From positions 1,097,501-1,161,500 of the forward strand of contig NC_134027.1 in the NCBI RefSeq assembly GCF_964204645.1: DNA of 64,000 nt. The letters are read 5' to 3'. Positions 49,400 through 61,900 of this stretch are shown in pieces (positions within the stretch are counted from its first letter, which is position 1; the number at the start of each line of letters is the position of its first letter). The notes beneath the pieces were generated by a model that was not told the DNA's origin, searched no databases, and saw nothing but the letters and a program-made list of their open reading frames with translations. A program made the position numbers and the translations under genes. This DNA is from Tubulanus polymorphus (Eukaryota > Nemertea > Palaeonemertea > Tubulaniformes > Tubulanidae).

Positions 49400-50200
49400 A
49401 GTCGACTCTATGTATAAAATAGAAGAGCACGTAATCCTGTAGAATCAACGCGACGAAAGCCGATTCCAATTTTCACCGCGCTTCAAGAGTCCAAATATCG
49501 AATTTCTGGATAAGACAGAAATCGCTCGTGTACCGACAATGTTCCGATGTGTCGTCCCGATGTCGTCAAATCGATAGATTGATAAACCGACGGATCGGTT
49601 TACTCGATTTCACTCGATTTCAGTCACCACAACCCGACGACCGATCTAACTAAAGTTCGCTTCTATATATCTGTTATTGTTGCTGTTGTTGTAAAGTTGT
49701 TTCTAGTTTCCTCCGCGTTTCAAAAGTGTTCGATCTCAGATTGTTATAGTCCACGACTAACACGTCGGACGCTGATAGTAGACATTGAGAGAGCTCGGCC
49801 CAGCAGGTAATATACCTAAACACAACCACTACAAAATTGTACATGTAATGTTCCTACGCTAACAAGTGTATTTTAGAAGATCGTGGACATATTACTGACC
49901 CCAGAATGCTAGAACCGCTGTTCGGCCAATCAGTGGCTTGCTTACAAATGTTTTCTCGAGTCAAAGCAAGTGATTGAGTAGTTCGTCTGATTACGATGAA
50001 TGGAAACCTACTACGAAGCCACGCCCACCAGCTGGATTATAAGGTGCCGCCCTTCGACGCGTGATTGACAGCGGAATAAGAAGCCAACGAGATCGACTGA
50101 GCGAGCGAGTGAGAAGAGAAAAGGTTGAGGGAGGGAAATTGAGAGGAAACCCGGCGTGACTTGAAATAGAAAAAACGTTTCATTTTACTTCCCAATGACC
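49400..50200 (-). promoter_or_regulatory. irx: likely irx 5' UTR and promoter region
   Basis: Sequence directly upstream of the irx ATG. It contains an NF-Y-type CCAAT box (GGCCAATCAG, 49924-49933) and a Sp/KLF-type GC box (GGTGGGCGTGGC on the minus strand, 50018-50029), about 525 and 620 bp upstream of the ATG. No unambiguous TATA box or transcription start is visible. The assignment rests on position plus these two motifs. Confidence 0.4.
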
Positions 50201-51092
50201 TGTTTTGCTGCTGCTGCTGCTGCTGGCCTGCCTCCAGTTTCGGGTCCGAAAGCTTTCATGTAACAATGTTCTTGACTGAGTATCTCATAATGTATGAAGC
50301 TTCTTTTTAGTCTGATTGTGATATGCGCGATTCCCCGAGTGCGAATTTTCGCCCAAAATGTCGGTGTGTGGCACACAGAGTCCCGTTGCATACGAACTAT
50401 CGATAACACGATATAACGTCACAATTCGAATAATTTCATAAATCCTATTGTTAACCGTTTTAAAATCAGCTCTGTTTCGCTTTATCCAAAAAATACCTAA
50501 AACATCGGTTACTTTTTCTTTATGTAAACGCGGCACAGCGGAGGAGGCTGTGTGGCCCGCGATGACGTCACAGACGCGTCAGTCAGATCGTAATCGCTGC
50601 TGGTCGTATCGCGGCGCCAAGCAATCCGTGATCAGCAGCCCGGTTTTTACTCACATCCTTTAACAGACGACTCTGATGAGTACGATAAGGTCTGTGTGTG
50701 TATCATCTATCTATCTTCGACAATACAGGAGTCTCGACAAACAAACATCTCCGTGTAACGACTACAAGGCCAAATGATCTTCATTGACATCCATAAATAA
50801 CTGCCGCGAATTTATAGAAATATATATATACTTATTATTGAAATATCACGTAGTAGCGTCATTGTGTGCCGGCGGTCCGAAGACATAGAGGAGACGTCTT
50901 TAAAAAATGAAAGAATTTCTTATTATGATTTCATACAGAAACGGTCGTAGTTGGCGCCCTGATGTTTGTGTATCATATCACTGGAAATATCAGATACAAG
51001 TCAAATATCTAACATTAGTAGCTTTTACTATACATTGTACTGTGGTAATAAACTCGGATATAAGTCGCTTGCCGGTTCAGGCAGAAGACTCG

Positions 51093-51135
51093 CTGAGACC
51101 TTGGAGTAATCAGACTGATTACTCCAAGCTGAGAC
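51093..51135. other. 29-bp palindrome flanked by CTGAGAC direct repeats
   Basis: The arms CTTGGAGTAATCAG (51100-51113) and CTGATTACTCCAAG (51115-51128) are perfect with a 1-nt centre. CTGAGAC occurs immediately outside on both sides (51093-51099 and 51129-51135). Confidence 0.92.
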
Positions 51136-52724
51136 ACACTGAACGGTGGACAAATCAATCAATCATTGGATCAGCAAAATAATTGGGGGAAATCTTTGTA
51201 TTTCAAGAAACTAGATTTAAATGACGCTTCTTCTATATTCTGTATTTCTTATGATTTCAAAATCAATGTTTTGCAAATAACTACAGAAATCGAATCAATG
51301 AATGAATCGGTAAAAAATATAAAATGGGGTAATCTTCATTCAAGGTGAAAGTAGTAAAACCAGCGACTGATAGGGAAACAGGGCTGGAAACACTGTTTGT
51401 ATTTATGAAACAGATGTAGTAGTTATGGTGCGCTCTCAGCTTGTTGTCGTATTGTGAAACCATCTTCTGAAATCGATCGTAAAGAAATCATCCCCTGAAC
51501 CCCTGGGCCCCCTGGCGGCTTGTTTTTATTGCGTATCATAACAGCACCTGGATCTAATATAAACCGGCGGCCGGGTTCGGACTGCGAGGGTTCGCGCCGC
51601 GTGTTTCCTGCTGAGGACCGATCGAACCTAAGATCGATCGCGCCGGCGCGTTGAGTCAATATTGCGGTGGTTTATTTATTTGCTTTCGAGAAAATTAGCT
51701 ACATTAACACAGGTCTTCGACGCGTGAAATCCAATGAAAACAAGACCGTGTGCTGTTACTTACATCTGTAACTTTTTCCGTCGTTTTCTGAGAGAGTGAG
51801 TGAGAGGGAGAGGGAAGGAGGGAGGGTGAAATGGAAGCTTTTAAAAGTGTACACTGCACAGGCATTGCATGCAATGCTATCTCATCCTTAATGCAATTAC
51901 TGCCTACACGTAATTGAAAGCGTATGCGACTCAATTAAACTCTGAGAAAATATCTTCATTTGTCTAAAATTTGTGAATATTTCAAGAAATAATGTTGATT
52001 CTTGCTTAGATTTTATTTGTGACGGCTCATTTTTGTGTCTTTAAACTGCTTACGAAACGATAGAGGAATTCTGAAGAAATATTGAAAGAGAAAGAATAGT
52101 TGTTTTCAAGGTAGTTTTTGGACATTTTGATATTGAAGAATATTTTGGGGGCCACAATTTTTGTCACCTAAAAAGAACACGGAAGAGTTTTAGGTTCAGT
52201 TTGGTTTTTTCTGGGGCAGTGAACCCTGGTTTCGATCAGTCACGCGCAATGACCTATATGAACTACGACCCTTTTCAGAAGGAATTAAACTGCAGCGAGT
52301 AAACATATCTATTTCCTTCTCGTTTGTTTATCTCATTTTGTAATAGGTTATGACGTCACGGTTACTGTGCGATGTATCAGTTCTATAGCAACAAATTGAA
52401 GGATTTGTTTTGGAACAGGTTTGCTAATTATCGCGAGCAGTCGTTTAATAGAAATAGCTGAGCGCGCGGGGAAGAGATTGGATAGAATTAGAACTTGCAG
52501 CTCCCGACAGAAACCAGACCCGTGCTGATGTTTTGACGGGAACTGGGGCTTCTCAACCGACCTACCGACTGAGAGTGATGACATTTAGGAAATCATGCTA
52601 TGATGATACCTTGGAAGTTAGTCAACCAATCAATAAACATAGGTTCGAGTCTCAAATCCTTTATTTTTCTATCCACCTATAGATAGATATACCCAGATGA
52701 GTCAGTACGTTAACCCGACCATCA

Positions 52725-52815
52725 GGTTCGAATCCCGAATTTCCCGACATCAGTACAATAAACACTTCGCACTCGATATAACTAATTCAATCCATCTACA
52801 ATTAGGTTCGAATCC
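52725..52815 (+). repeat. duplicated B-box-like AGGTTCGAATCCCGAAT
   Basis: The same 17-mer occurs at 52724 and 52804, 80 bp apart. Each contains a perfect Pol III box B core GGTTCGAATCC, but no tRNA cloverleaf surrounds either. Confidence 0.6.
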
Positions 52816-55591
52816 CGAATATTCTACCGAATTCCCACTTCATCTATTTAATGGTATTAGATGAATGCGCATTTTCCTGGTCTCGCAGCCGAGAGAGTGC
52901 CACAGCGTTCAATCGCCGTAATATGTATCAATCTTGTGTCGTGTGATTAGATGAGCCGTTGGCGGTGGGGAATAGCACCGACGAATCGAATCTTTCTGCC
53001 TATAATATTGTGATTGATGGTCAAAAAGTTTAATCAAATCTCTTTCGTTTATTTATACAACTAATTACCCCAGGGACACCACAGCAGCAGCAGTAGTGCC
53101 AGGACGCGCGCGCGCGCGAGCTGGCTTCCGACAATAAAAACGTGTGTTCAATTTTACACTACGCTTCATCTTGAAGAAAAAAACATCATCAAAAAGACGA
53201 ATTCTATCTAGGGAGCGCTCATCAAGTACGAAGGCTGATTCTCGGGCCAAACTCGATGGAAAATTTCCCTCTAAGTCGAATGTTTGGCGGAAAATGAACT
53301 GGCCGAGGAGCCACATTTCGGGCTCATGGGCTGTGGACAGGGGCAGATCCAGGAGGACCATTTAGAAGGACTTGTCACATCCAAAAAGGGACACTTCGAT
53401 GTCTAAAAATATATATGATGAAATGCTTGGTAAGAAAATGAAAATAGGCACTCAACGAATTTGATAGACTTGAGGCCTACACATTGCAACTAAGTCCACC
53501 TGAATCAGTCCCTGGTAGAAATGGACACAGGGCCGAGTTCCACAGTACATGATGGATAAGTTTGAGTTTAAAGTTAAAATTTGTTCAATTTCGTAACCTA
53601 TTTCTCTGAGCCACATTTCAACTGAGGTCTTTAAGATCCACAGTTCTCGGGATAAGAAGTAAATAGATTTCTACTGTTCTTTCTTCACGATTTATCAATT
53701 TCTAAAAACGAAAAAAAAGTTATTGACTGTTTCGCTATACTCTGTCACTAAACGTAGTACCCGTACGTCATCGTTACTTCGTCTGCTAATTAACAGTTTT
53801 ATTAGGCACCGAGTCAATTCCCCGAAGATACGACCTTTTATGTGCAGACGTCGTCAATGAACCTGACACAGAGAGACTCGCTGCTATTGACAATGCAGTC
53901 TGCTGCAAATTAAGAAGACAGTCTCAATAATACCGAAACATGTCAACGATATCAATGTCCACAACATCTCCCAGATATAATAACTCTAACGCGATATTAT
54001 TAAATTTGTCAACAATAAATGAATCGGTTACTCTCTTTCTGCGCTGTCTCCCAGGACGACGAGTAATTCATCAACCGACGCGCGAAAATTAAACGCCAAA
54101 ATCATCGGCAATATTTGACATCCCATTTTGACAAATTGCTAAACAATACTAAGCGTCGTACACACTCGATTTGACGCTGTTATTATTTTGCAATCTGATG
54201 CAGTGATCGGCGTCCGCTGATTTGACGTCTGAACGTTGACAAACGTCCGCTGAATTACTATACCAGTATAGTGATCATCGTCGTTACCAACCGCGCCGAT
54301 TGTTGAATCGATCGTCACGTGATATCGGGCGAGATTTCATGCGTGATTTGAATGTATCTTTCGCTTGGCCGATTGGTGCACATGTTTCTTGAGATCGAGT
54401 TTCTATTTCCTGACGCGAGTCGAGAAGACGACGAATTCTAATCAAGACCCCGCGAGTCGTAGAGACAGACACCCGTTACATGGCGACATGTTAAATAATT
54501 TCCGAACTGATAACGATTCGTTCTGTTGGATGCAAGTGAAAACTGACATTTTTTTTTCTTGTCATCATTTGAAGTAGCAGCGCTGAACTCGACACATTTG
54601 GCATCGTTAAATCTCTGCCAATCTCCGAGTATAAGACGCCTGCTAACCGTATTCACGCCTGTGACTAAGAAGCCTTCGGATTCGAACTAAAGATCCAGGA
54701 ACATGTTCCGTAAGTTCCCGGTTAAAAGTTTTTAAAAAACTCAGGATGGACCAAAGTCCATTTTTGGTTCTATATAACCAAATTAGACGAGTAGGGTTAA
54801 CTATTTATTTGACGCACGAGCTTTCGCTATACTAATGTATAGAAGCTTCATCGGGTAAATGAGTGAAGTCAATGGAAAAACAACACATAACCTGCAATCT
54901 AATAACTGTTGATCAGTGCCCAATTTTGGTTAGAGATAACTTTGAAAGACTGCGAAACTGCCGGCCAGAATTTCTATGCTCGGATTGATGTTTTGATTTC
55001 AAACCTAACTGTAGAATAATTGTATGGTATGAATGTTATAACAGTCTCTGAGCGAATCGGGTCGGACTTGCTTTATAATTGACCCTCACCCACCAACAAC
55101 ACGCTGGTTAACCTTTGTCCATTTGGTTTAATTAGTTCTGGCTGATGATTGATGGACGAAAGTGGCCATTTTTCACACGTCGGCGCGGTATTCTTGTCAA
55201 AAGGTCGCCAATTACCAAAAGAAAGACCATCATCATGTTTAGTGGCGAATTTCGAACATAATTTACAGTTTGTGGTCGGCAAGACGAAATGATCCGCCAT
55301 CCCTGATGGGTCATTTGATCAGCGCAATAAGCACCGGGTATAATGACATCTTTACAGGGAATCATACTTCTGTTTTGCCTCGGGGACAACGCTGTAAGTC
55401 ACTGCGTTAACGACATGATTAGACCCAACATAGAGAATTAATCCACACGAAACGATGTATGTCAAATGAATCGGACACTCCCCTGATGCCCGTTTCATTT
55501 TGCAATCGTAGACATATATATATATAAACCGGCTTTATCTGACACTGTAATTTCGTCTCTGCTTCTCAATCTTGTTGGTAGCGAATGAGAA

Positions 55592-55804
55592 CTAATTAGA
55601 CCTCGTTTGAGCCGGTGAAGAATAACAGTTTGTCCTGACACCCGGGGCCTCTTTCCGTGTTAACAAATGACTGTACGATGGTCTACCATTAGCATAGAGA
55701 TGAATCGGCAGTTTCCCGTGGGGTACCGACTGAGCTGCCGCACCGTCTCCTCCCGATACAGCTCCCTCGTTAGTTGGTTTACTTTTCATCAACAAACTTG
55801 ACAT
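55592..55804 (-). other. 70-codon open frame, doubtful coding exon
   Basis: Starts MSSLLMKSKPTNEG and has a Gly/Ala segment and a basic, Ser-rich end, with more protein-like composition than neighbouring frames. No domain is recognised and no clear donor or acceptor pair supports it. It could be a first exon of an unknown neighbour or chance. Low confidence. Confidence 0.15.
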
Positions 55805-56307
55805 ATTCTTTACAGAAGCGAATCTTTATTTTCAATGCGGGGCGATTCTGAAACCTATCTGTACAGAAATCAACTCCAGTCTCACTGACGTGTCTCCTTT
55901 TATATACGCGGCGTCCAGTTTTTCATTTTTTCTATCACCGCGGCCACAAGGGAAATAAACACGGCACAACCCACACCCACCGTCCTTTCAAAGAAACCTA
56001 TTCAACATTGATGACAGCGGTGTTGTGGAGCACGAGCGGTCATCTCGTACCCAGCATAGAAAGTCATCAATATCACTGCGCGAAATTCTACACTTTGTCG
56101 TGAGAAAAGTCACACATTTCTCGAATAAAACGCGTGACGTTTCTTTGAGCGGCGGTTGTTAATTTCGTTTCACTTGTTGACGGTCACAATAGGCCGGAAG
56201 CAGAACCATAAAATGGCGAGTTAAGCCGTTGGTAATTAGATGGACGATATGTTCCGTGTTGTATGAGCTGTTCCAAAGATAATATAACAAAAAGGAATAC
56301 GAGCCAA

Positions 56308-56366
56308 CCCAGGAGCCGACCCAGGAGCCGACCCAGGAGCCGTCCCAGGAGCCGACTCAGGAGCGA
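56308..56366. repeat. 12-bp minisatellite CCCAGGAGCCGA
   Basis: Five units, the last slightly diverged. On the minus strand it reads as (SAPG)n inside a short open frame, but there is no support for a gene. Confidence 0.9.
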
Positions 56367-56794
56367 ACACGTGTTTTGCTGAATAAATCTCAGTCCTCGA
56401 AGTTTTAGTCATTAAGGACACGTGGTCGTACAGAAAGGAGCATTTTATGTCTTCAAGTCGAATTGAACCGACTGAGACCGCGAGGCGAAAAGATATTCAA
56501 CCGCTTTATCGTCAGGTGATTACCCCAACGTGACCAAAGTTAGAAAATAAAATGGCGATTAAAGACAAATGGTCTTTTTTATTGAATGGTGGTAATTTGA
56601 TCATGTCACAAGAAGCTGTACGCAGGAATCATCGTTTGAAGGGTCTGCGTGGTCCAAGGGTGTTACTTCAATCCTTCAGAACCCACCGAGCGCCACTCGG
56701 GGCATTATTAGCAGGTTTCTTTTTCTTTCTCCAGAGAAGAAGTGTTTTAATCAACTCTTTTAGTGCTGCAGGGTCCTTTCGTGAACAAGTTAAA

Positions 56795-57120
56795 GCTCGG
56801 CTCGGCAGATCGGCTCGGCTCGGCTCGGCAGATCGGCTCAGCAGATCGGTTCGGTTCGGCTCGGCTCGGCTCGGCTCAGCAGATCGGTGCGGCTCGGATC
56901 GGCTCGGCTCGGCTCGGCTCGGCTCGGCTCGGCTCGGCTCGGCTCGGCTCGGCTCGGCAGATCAGCGCGGCTCGGCTCGGCTCAGCAGATCGGTGCGGCT
57001 CGGCTCGGCTCGGCTCGGCTCGGCTCGGCTCGGCTCAGCAGATCGGTGCGGCTCGGCTCGGCGCGGCTCGGCTCGGCTCAGCAGATCGGCGCGGCTCGGC
57101 TCGGCTCAGCAGATCGGTGG
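56795..57120. repeat. GGCTC pentanucleotide array with interspersed AGCAGATCGG
   Basis: Long runs of (GGCTC)n are broken by AGCAGATCGGTGCGGCTC blocks, giving a second-order repeat. The open frames across it read Leu-Gly-Ser-Ala-Arg and are not believable proteins. Confidence 0.95.
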
Positions 57121-57547
57121 CTAATTGAATTGAAGATTTATACGAGGCTGATTTATAGTGGGCCGTAATTATAACGGATGAGACGGTACTAATGAAAAAG
57201 CCTCTCAGATAATCGACAGTGTAAATTACACAGGCTACAGTTCATTGTTCCTCGCGCTTTCTCGATGATTATTCCCGCTAATATAAAGCCAAGATTGCTT
57301 TTTGTTGGTATTGCACACTGCTCATTTAGTGGTATGGACAGAGACATTGTTTGTATCTGCGTGGATTCGAGTTTAAACGCGCGGATCCGGTGTTTCAGAG
57401 GGGTGACCAATCGAATTGTACCGTTAACAGAATACACGAATACACAATAAACTACTGAGCGACAATCTGAAAACAATGAGCTCCCGCAGCTATTCGAATA
57501 CAACCTTCTGATCGTCTGTTTACAAGCTTCGGGGACTGTGTGCACTG

Positions 57548-57743
57548 AGTCAAGGCATTGATTTAAAACTGATAGATTTTAAAAGTTGGTCACAGGGCGA
57601 GTCCTAAATCTAAGCCATGTTTTTGCAACTGTACCTTAGTCTAAAGAGTCAAGGCATTGATTTAAAACTGATTGATTTGAAAAGTTGGTCACAGGGTGAG
57701 CCTAAATATAAGCCATGTCTGTGCAACTGTACCTAAGTCTAAG
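57548..57743. repeat. 99-bp tandem duplication (two copies)
   Basis: AGTCAAGGCATTGATTTAAA starts at 57548 and again at 57647. The two copies differ at a limited number of positions, indicating a fairly recent duplication. Both end in CTAAG/CTAAAG. Confidence 0.9.
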
Positions 57744-58908
57744 ACGGTGGTTCAGACCAGTGGCCATGACTTGGGCCCAAAGATAACATACAGTGAAACT
57801 AGCTCCAGTTGTCGTAGATAGGACGATCGTAATGCTGACGAGTTATCAAAATGAAAAACAATCACACTGTCGTCTTAGTTAGTTGACATGAATAAGAATA
57901 TGTTTTATTCGACAACTTACAGTTAGTAACTTAAGCATGATATTTATTGGAATTAAAAATGTAGAGACGACTTCAGCGACCACGACTTAACCGAATTTGA
58001 CTGCATTGACTGCAATCTTTAGTTGAGTTATTTTCGGGCTTTGACCATTCATCCCGTGAGCACCATCACGATATATGGGAAAATCATATGCTGATTTAGT
58101 AGACAGAATCTCATGAATAAGAATGGAAAATCAAAACAAAAGTTTTCTCTTGTATTGAACGCGGACATTTTGACCAGATTTCCCTAAATCAATAGTTCAG
58201 GCATTCGACCGTGAGGAGGGTGAACGATAGGACTCGATTTTGTAAAAGCCACGTTTTGGATTAACATTCTGTAGAACACGCTGTATCCATACGTTCAAAA
58301 ATTTTCATTCCATTTGACGCAAATCCCTTGACAGTTTCATAAAAGACTCATAACCGACCGGGGCCAAGTCGGCGGCTGGTGGTGACCTGTCAAAGAGGAT
58401 TAACATCAAACCGAATCGCAACACCCCCGAGTTAAAAAATCCATCTCACAATGAACCCATTATATTTTCTGTCCTTGGTAATATAAATTTTAATCATTGT
58501 CTTGAGATCAGTTGAAATTGAAAAAAAATTGAAAAAAAGCGCGGATTTCGTTTTCATTGAAACGCGGCCATAAAATTTGAATAATTCAATCAAATCGTTG
58601 ATCGTTATATAATAAAATTCAAAAGCATGGCTTAAACGAACAAAGCGGACGTGGATCGAAGGCGACGTAACTGTATTTTACCGGGAATTAAACTCTATTT
58701 TATTGAAGCGAATATTCGTAACAAGTCGTGTACGATTTAATATTGCAAAAAAAGAAGTAATAAAACATTTCGCCTTCAACGCGACGACATTATTCCCTAC
58801 GACTTTTACATTGAATATAAAACATGGAATAATTTGTATTTTCGCACTAAAAATGATCTGACAGTTTGATTGCCCTACGTGAAAATGAAATCTAGGTTAC
58901 GTAAAATC

Positions 58909-59625
58909 GTGGAACTATTGGTTCAGAGTGCAAGCCATAGATTTGGACCTACACCAACACAAATGTAGGATTGGGCCCATAGAGTCAGATTTACTTAACT
59001 CACACGGCTGTGGAACTGGATCCAGAGTCAGGATAAACCCACACTACTGTGGGACTGGGTCCAGAGTCACATTAAACCCACACAACTGTGGAACTGGGTC
59101 CAGAGTCAAATCAAATCCACACAACTATGGAACTGGGTCCAGAGTCACATTAAACCCACACTTCTGTGGAACTGGGTCCAGAGTCACATTAAACCCACAC
59201 TTCTGTCGAACTGGGTCCAGAGTCACATTAAACCCACACAACTGTGGAACTGGGTCCCGAGTCACATTAAACCCACACTTCTGTGGAACTGGGTCCAGAG
59301 TCACATTAAACCCACACTTCTGTGGAACTGGGTCCAGAGTCACATTAAACCCACACTACTGTGGAACTGGACCCAGAGTCACATTAAACCCAAACAACTG
59401 TGGAACTGAGTTCTGAGTCACATTAAACCAACACTTCTGTAGAACTGGGTCTAGAGTCACATTAAACCCACACAACTGTGGAACTGGACCCAGAGTCACA
59501 TTAAACCCACACAACTGTGGAACTGGACCCAGAGTCACATTAAACCCACACTTCCGTGGAACTGGACCCAGAGTCACATTAAACCCACACGACTGTCGAA
59601 CCAACTGTGGGTCCAATGTCAAATC
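58909..59625. repeat. 39-bp minisatellite, main array (about 15 units)
   Basis: Unit begins CTGTGGAACTGGGTCCAGAG and continues TCACATTAAACCCACA. Clear units run from about 59009 to 59600 with high identity, and 58909-59008 is a degenerate edge. Because 39 is a multiple of three and the unit lacks stops in several frames, long open frames appear on both strands. These are repeat artefacts. Unit variants alternate GGGTCC with GGACCC. Confidence 0.95.
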
Positions 59626-60268
59626 ATCCACATTTAGCGTCGGTTTGAGCATAACGAATAGTCTATGTTCTGAGTTGGTAACTCACTGTCCGCTACTGGT
59701 TATAACGATGACCAGTCACACATTGAACATTTTGCGCTGTGTCATAAATGTAAGATTCCGAGCACGAAACGACGATGAATGGTGAGAATTGTAAATCAGA
59801 ATCCCTCAATGAATTGTGAGATTCCTGATAATACTATCAGCCGTGGCGCACGTCGTAACTGTATCATTATTCTGTTAAACAAATACCCGGGATTTATCGG
59901 CACAATTCAACTAAGCGAGGTGTTTGACGTGAAATTGAGCAGAAATTCCAAATGAAATTAGATCTCTAATTATGAATGAACGTGCTGGGTTTAGTCGGGT
60001 TAATTCACTAGGCCTAGGTATCAATAATTCTGTGTCGGTGTATTAGCGAGCGGCAGGATCACGATAGATTAGCCTAACAATGCCAACTGGATATTGTTGG
60101 GTGGAGTCGTTCATTTCATATTCCGCCCGTGATTAAAATACTTCAGGTATGGCGACGAAGCAACATCTGCCTCCATTTGTCTTTTGGAAGGAATTGTTGG
60201 CCGTCTTTTTCATCAGCGCTCAAAAAAATGATTAACAATTTACGACGAAAACCGACTTAAACCCGCAC

Positions 60269-60475
60269 GCAACTGTGGAGTGGGAAAATTAAACCCACAC
60301 AACTGTGGAACTCTGTTCGGAGTCAGATTGAACCCACATAACTGAGAAACTGGACCCAGAGTCAGGTTGAGCACAACTGTGGAGTTGGAATGAAAATAAA
60401 CCCACACAACTGTGGTTCCAAGTCAAATGAAACCAACGTAAATTGTAGAACTGGATTCAGAGTCAAATTAAAAAC
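60269..60475. repeat. 39-bp minisatellite, degenerate array
   Basis: Repeated CACAACTGTGGA and AAACCCACACAACTGTGG words with irregular spacing, 650 bp beyond the main array. Probably an old part of the same array. Confidence 0.7.
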
Positions 60476-61260
60476 TCATTGGTGTTGAATGTTTAGGGAA
60501 CCGAAACTAACCCCGATCATCATTGTCATAAACAGCGAAATATTGTAAATCAATTGCGTCAGTGTTTGTGTGTAAAGTTTGAGCGTAGGATTGGTCGATT
60601 ACAGGCTGATAATAAAGTGGTCCTAAAATCATAAAATAACCACATAATTCCCACACACTGCGATTGGGGTCGTTAGTTACGGTCATAAAAACCAGACTTA
60701 ACAATGTATTCATTAGACGCATTAGACAGCGTTAATGAAACGACGAAGCCATAATAATGTTTACCCTGTCGACGAGAAGGTAACGAATGTTAGCGGACTA
60801 TTGTGCTTACTAATTCATGGGCCCGAATGACATCTGGGGGCCTGGTCACCGATTTGTTTTGATTATTGTAGCCCTATTGTGCACCGAAATAGGAAACTAG
60901 TTGTAAAAAGTTGCGAATCAAAAGCTTTTATGAGATCGGTGACAAATTTAGTTCACGCGTTTATAATTCAAAAAGTCCGCGAAATGGAAAAGACGTTTGA
61001 AATAGACTATAAGTCAAGTAGCGCGTAAGAAGACAGGGAGATTTCGGGAAAGGACGAGTTGAAGCTTAAAATAGAATCGAGTTGTGCGGTGTTGTGATTA
61101 AGATTTGAGTTAACTAATTCACAATTGGATCCTGGTGGGATATTATGACGGTTATGCATGAAACCTAGCCTGGTCATAGCTTTAGTTCTGGTCGCGAATC
61201 TTTGATAGAAGTTTTCAATTTGTTCTAAGCTGATCTCGAAGACGATGTCGAAACACTTTC

Positions 61261-61376
61261 GAACCAGTTCCGCAGTTATATGAGATCAGATTTGTGTAAA
61301 TGTTAACTCATGAAAATAAGCTGATTATAAGTTAACTGAGTCCATGCTCTAACTCGCACTGTGGAACTGGTTCCTG
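61261..61376. mobile_element. inverted-repeat element, same family as 14973
   Basis: Begins GAACCAGTTCCGCAGTTATA, has a GTTAACTCATGAAAATAAGC core, and ends CGCACTGTGGAACTGGTTCC. No open reading frame. Confidence 0.55.
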
Positions 61377-61900
61377 GAGTTCTGACAGAGAGAAATTAAC
61401 AAATCAGGAAGCATTGGAAGTGGTGATTTGGTTGAGTCCCCGTGAGGTAGTTATCGCTAGTATTAACGGTTTTATGGTCGCACTGGTTTACAGAGATAAT
61501 CTTTACCTGCTCATCCACATCAGATGTGATACGAATCCGGTATTAACAGCGAACAGCTCATAAAAATAGCGGTGGTCAACGAGAGTTAAAACAAGAATTC
61601 AGTAACTAACTTGTCGGTTGAAATCTGAGGTTTAAACATTGAAAATGAACTTCATAATTCTAACTCGAAACTTTGGAACTGGTATCGGGATATTAGGATA
61701 ACAAAATATTCCAATTTGACATCAACTCCATTTTCATACATCTGACATAAATTGATTTTGACAAAAAGGGAACTGATAGTTGCAGAGGTGCAGGGTATAT
61801 TCGGAAGATAGAACATTCTAATTTCATTTCGACCCGCAAACACGATCTTAATATTTCACAATGATAACACGCACCTTACATATTAGGATAGCAAAATGAC

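Larger units (their letters stand above)
50210..56290. other. upstream flank of irx, unassigned
   Basis: Holds the palindrome at 51100, a purine-rich patch (51790-51830), paired B-box-like sites (52725, 52805), a CG-dinucleotide run at 53107 and a worn inverted-repeat element (53531-53650). No exon of a neighbouring gene is convincing. Possible enhancer territory by position only. Confidence 0.55.

Noticed and set aside
56552-57168. Up to 190-codon frames rich in Leu-Gly-Ser-Ala-Arg
   Set aside because: Translation of the GGCTC array in three frames. No start or splice context, and pure low complexity.
58928-59652. Long open frames on both strands with 13-residue repeats (GTGSRVTLNPH..)
   Set aside because: They result from the 39-bp minisatellite, whose unit length is a multiple of three. 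Overlapping openness on both strands and the same unit in other non-coding arrays argue against a protein.
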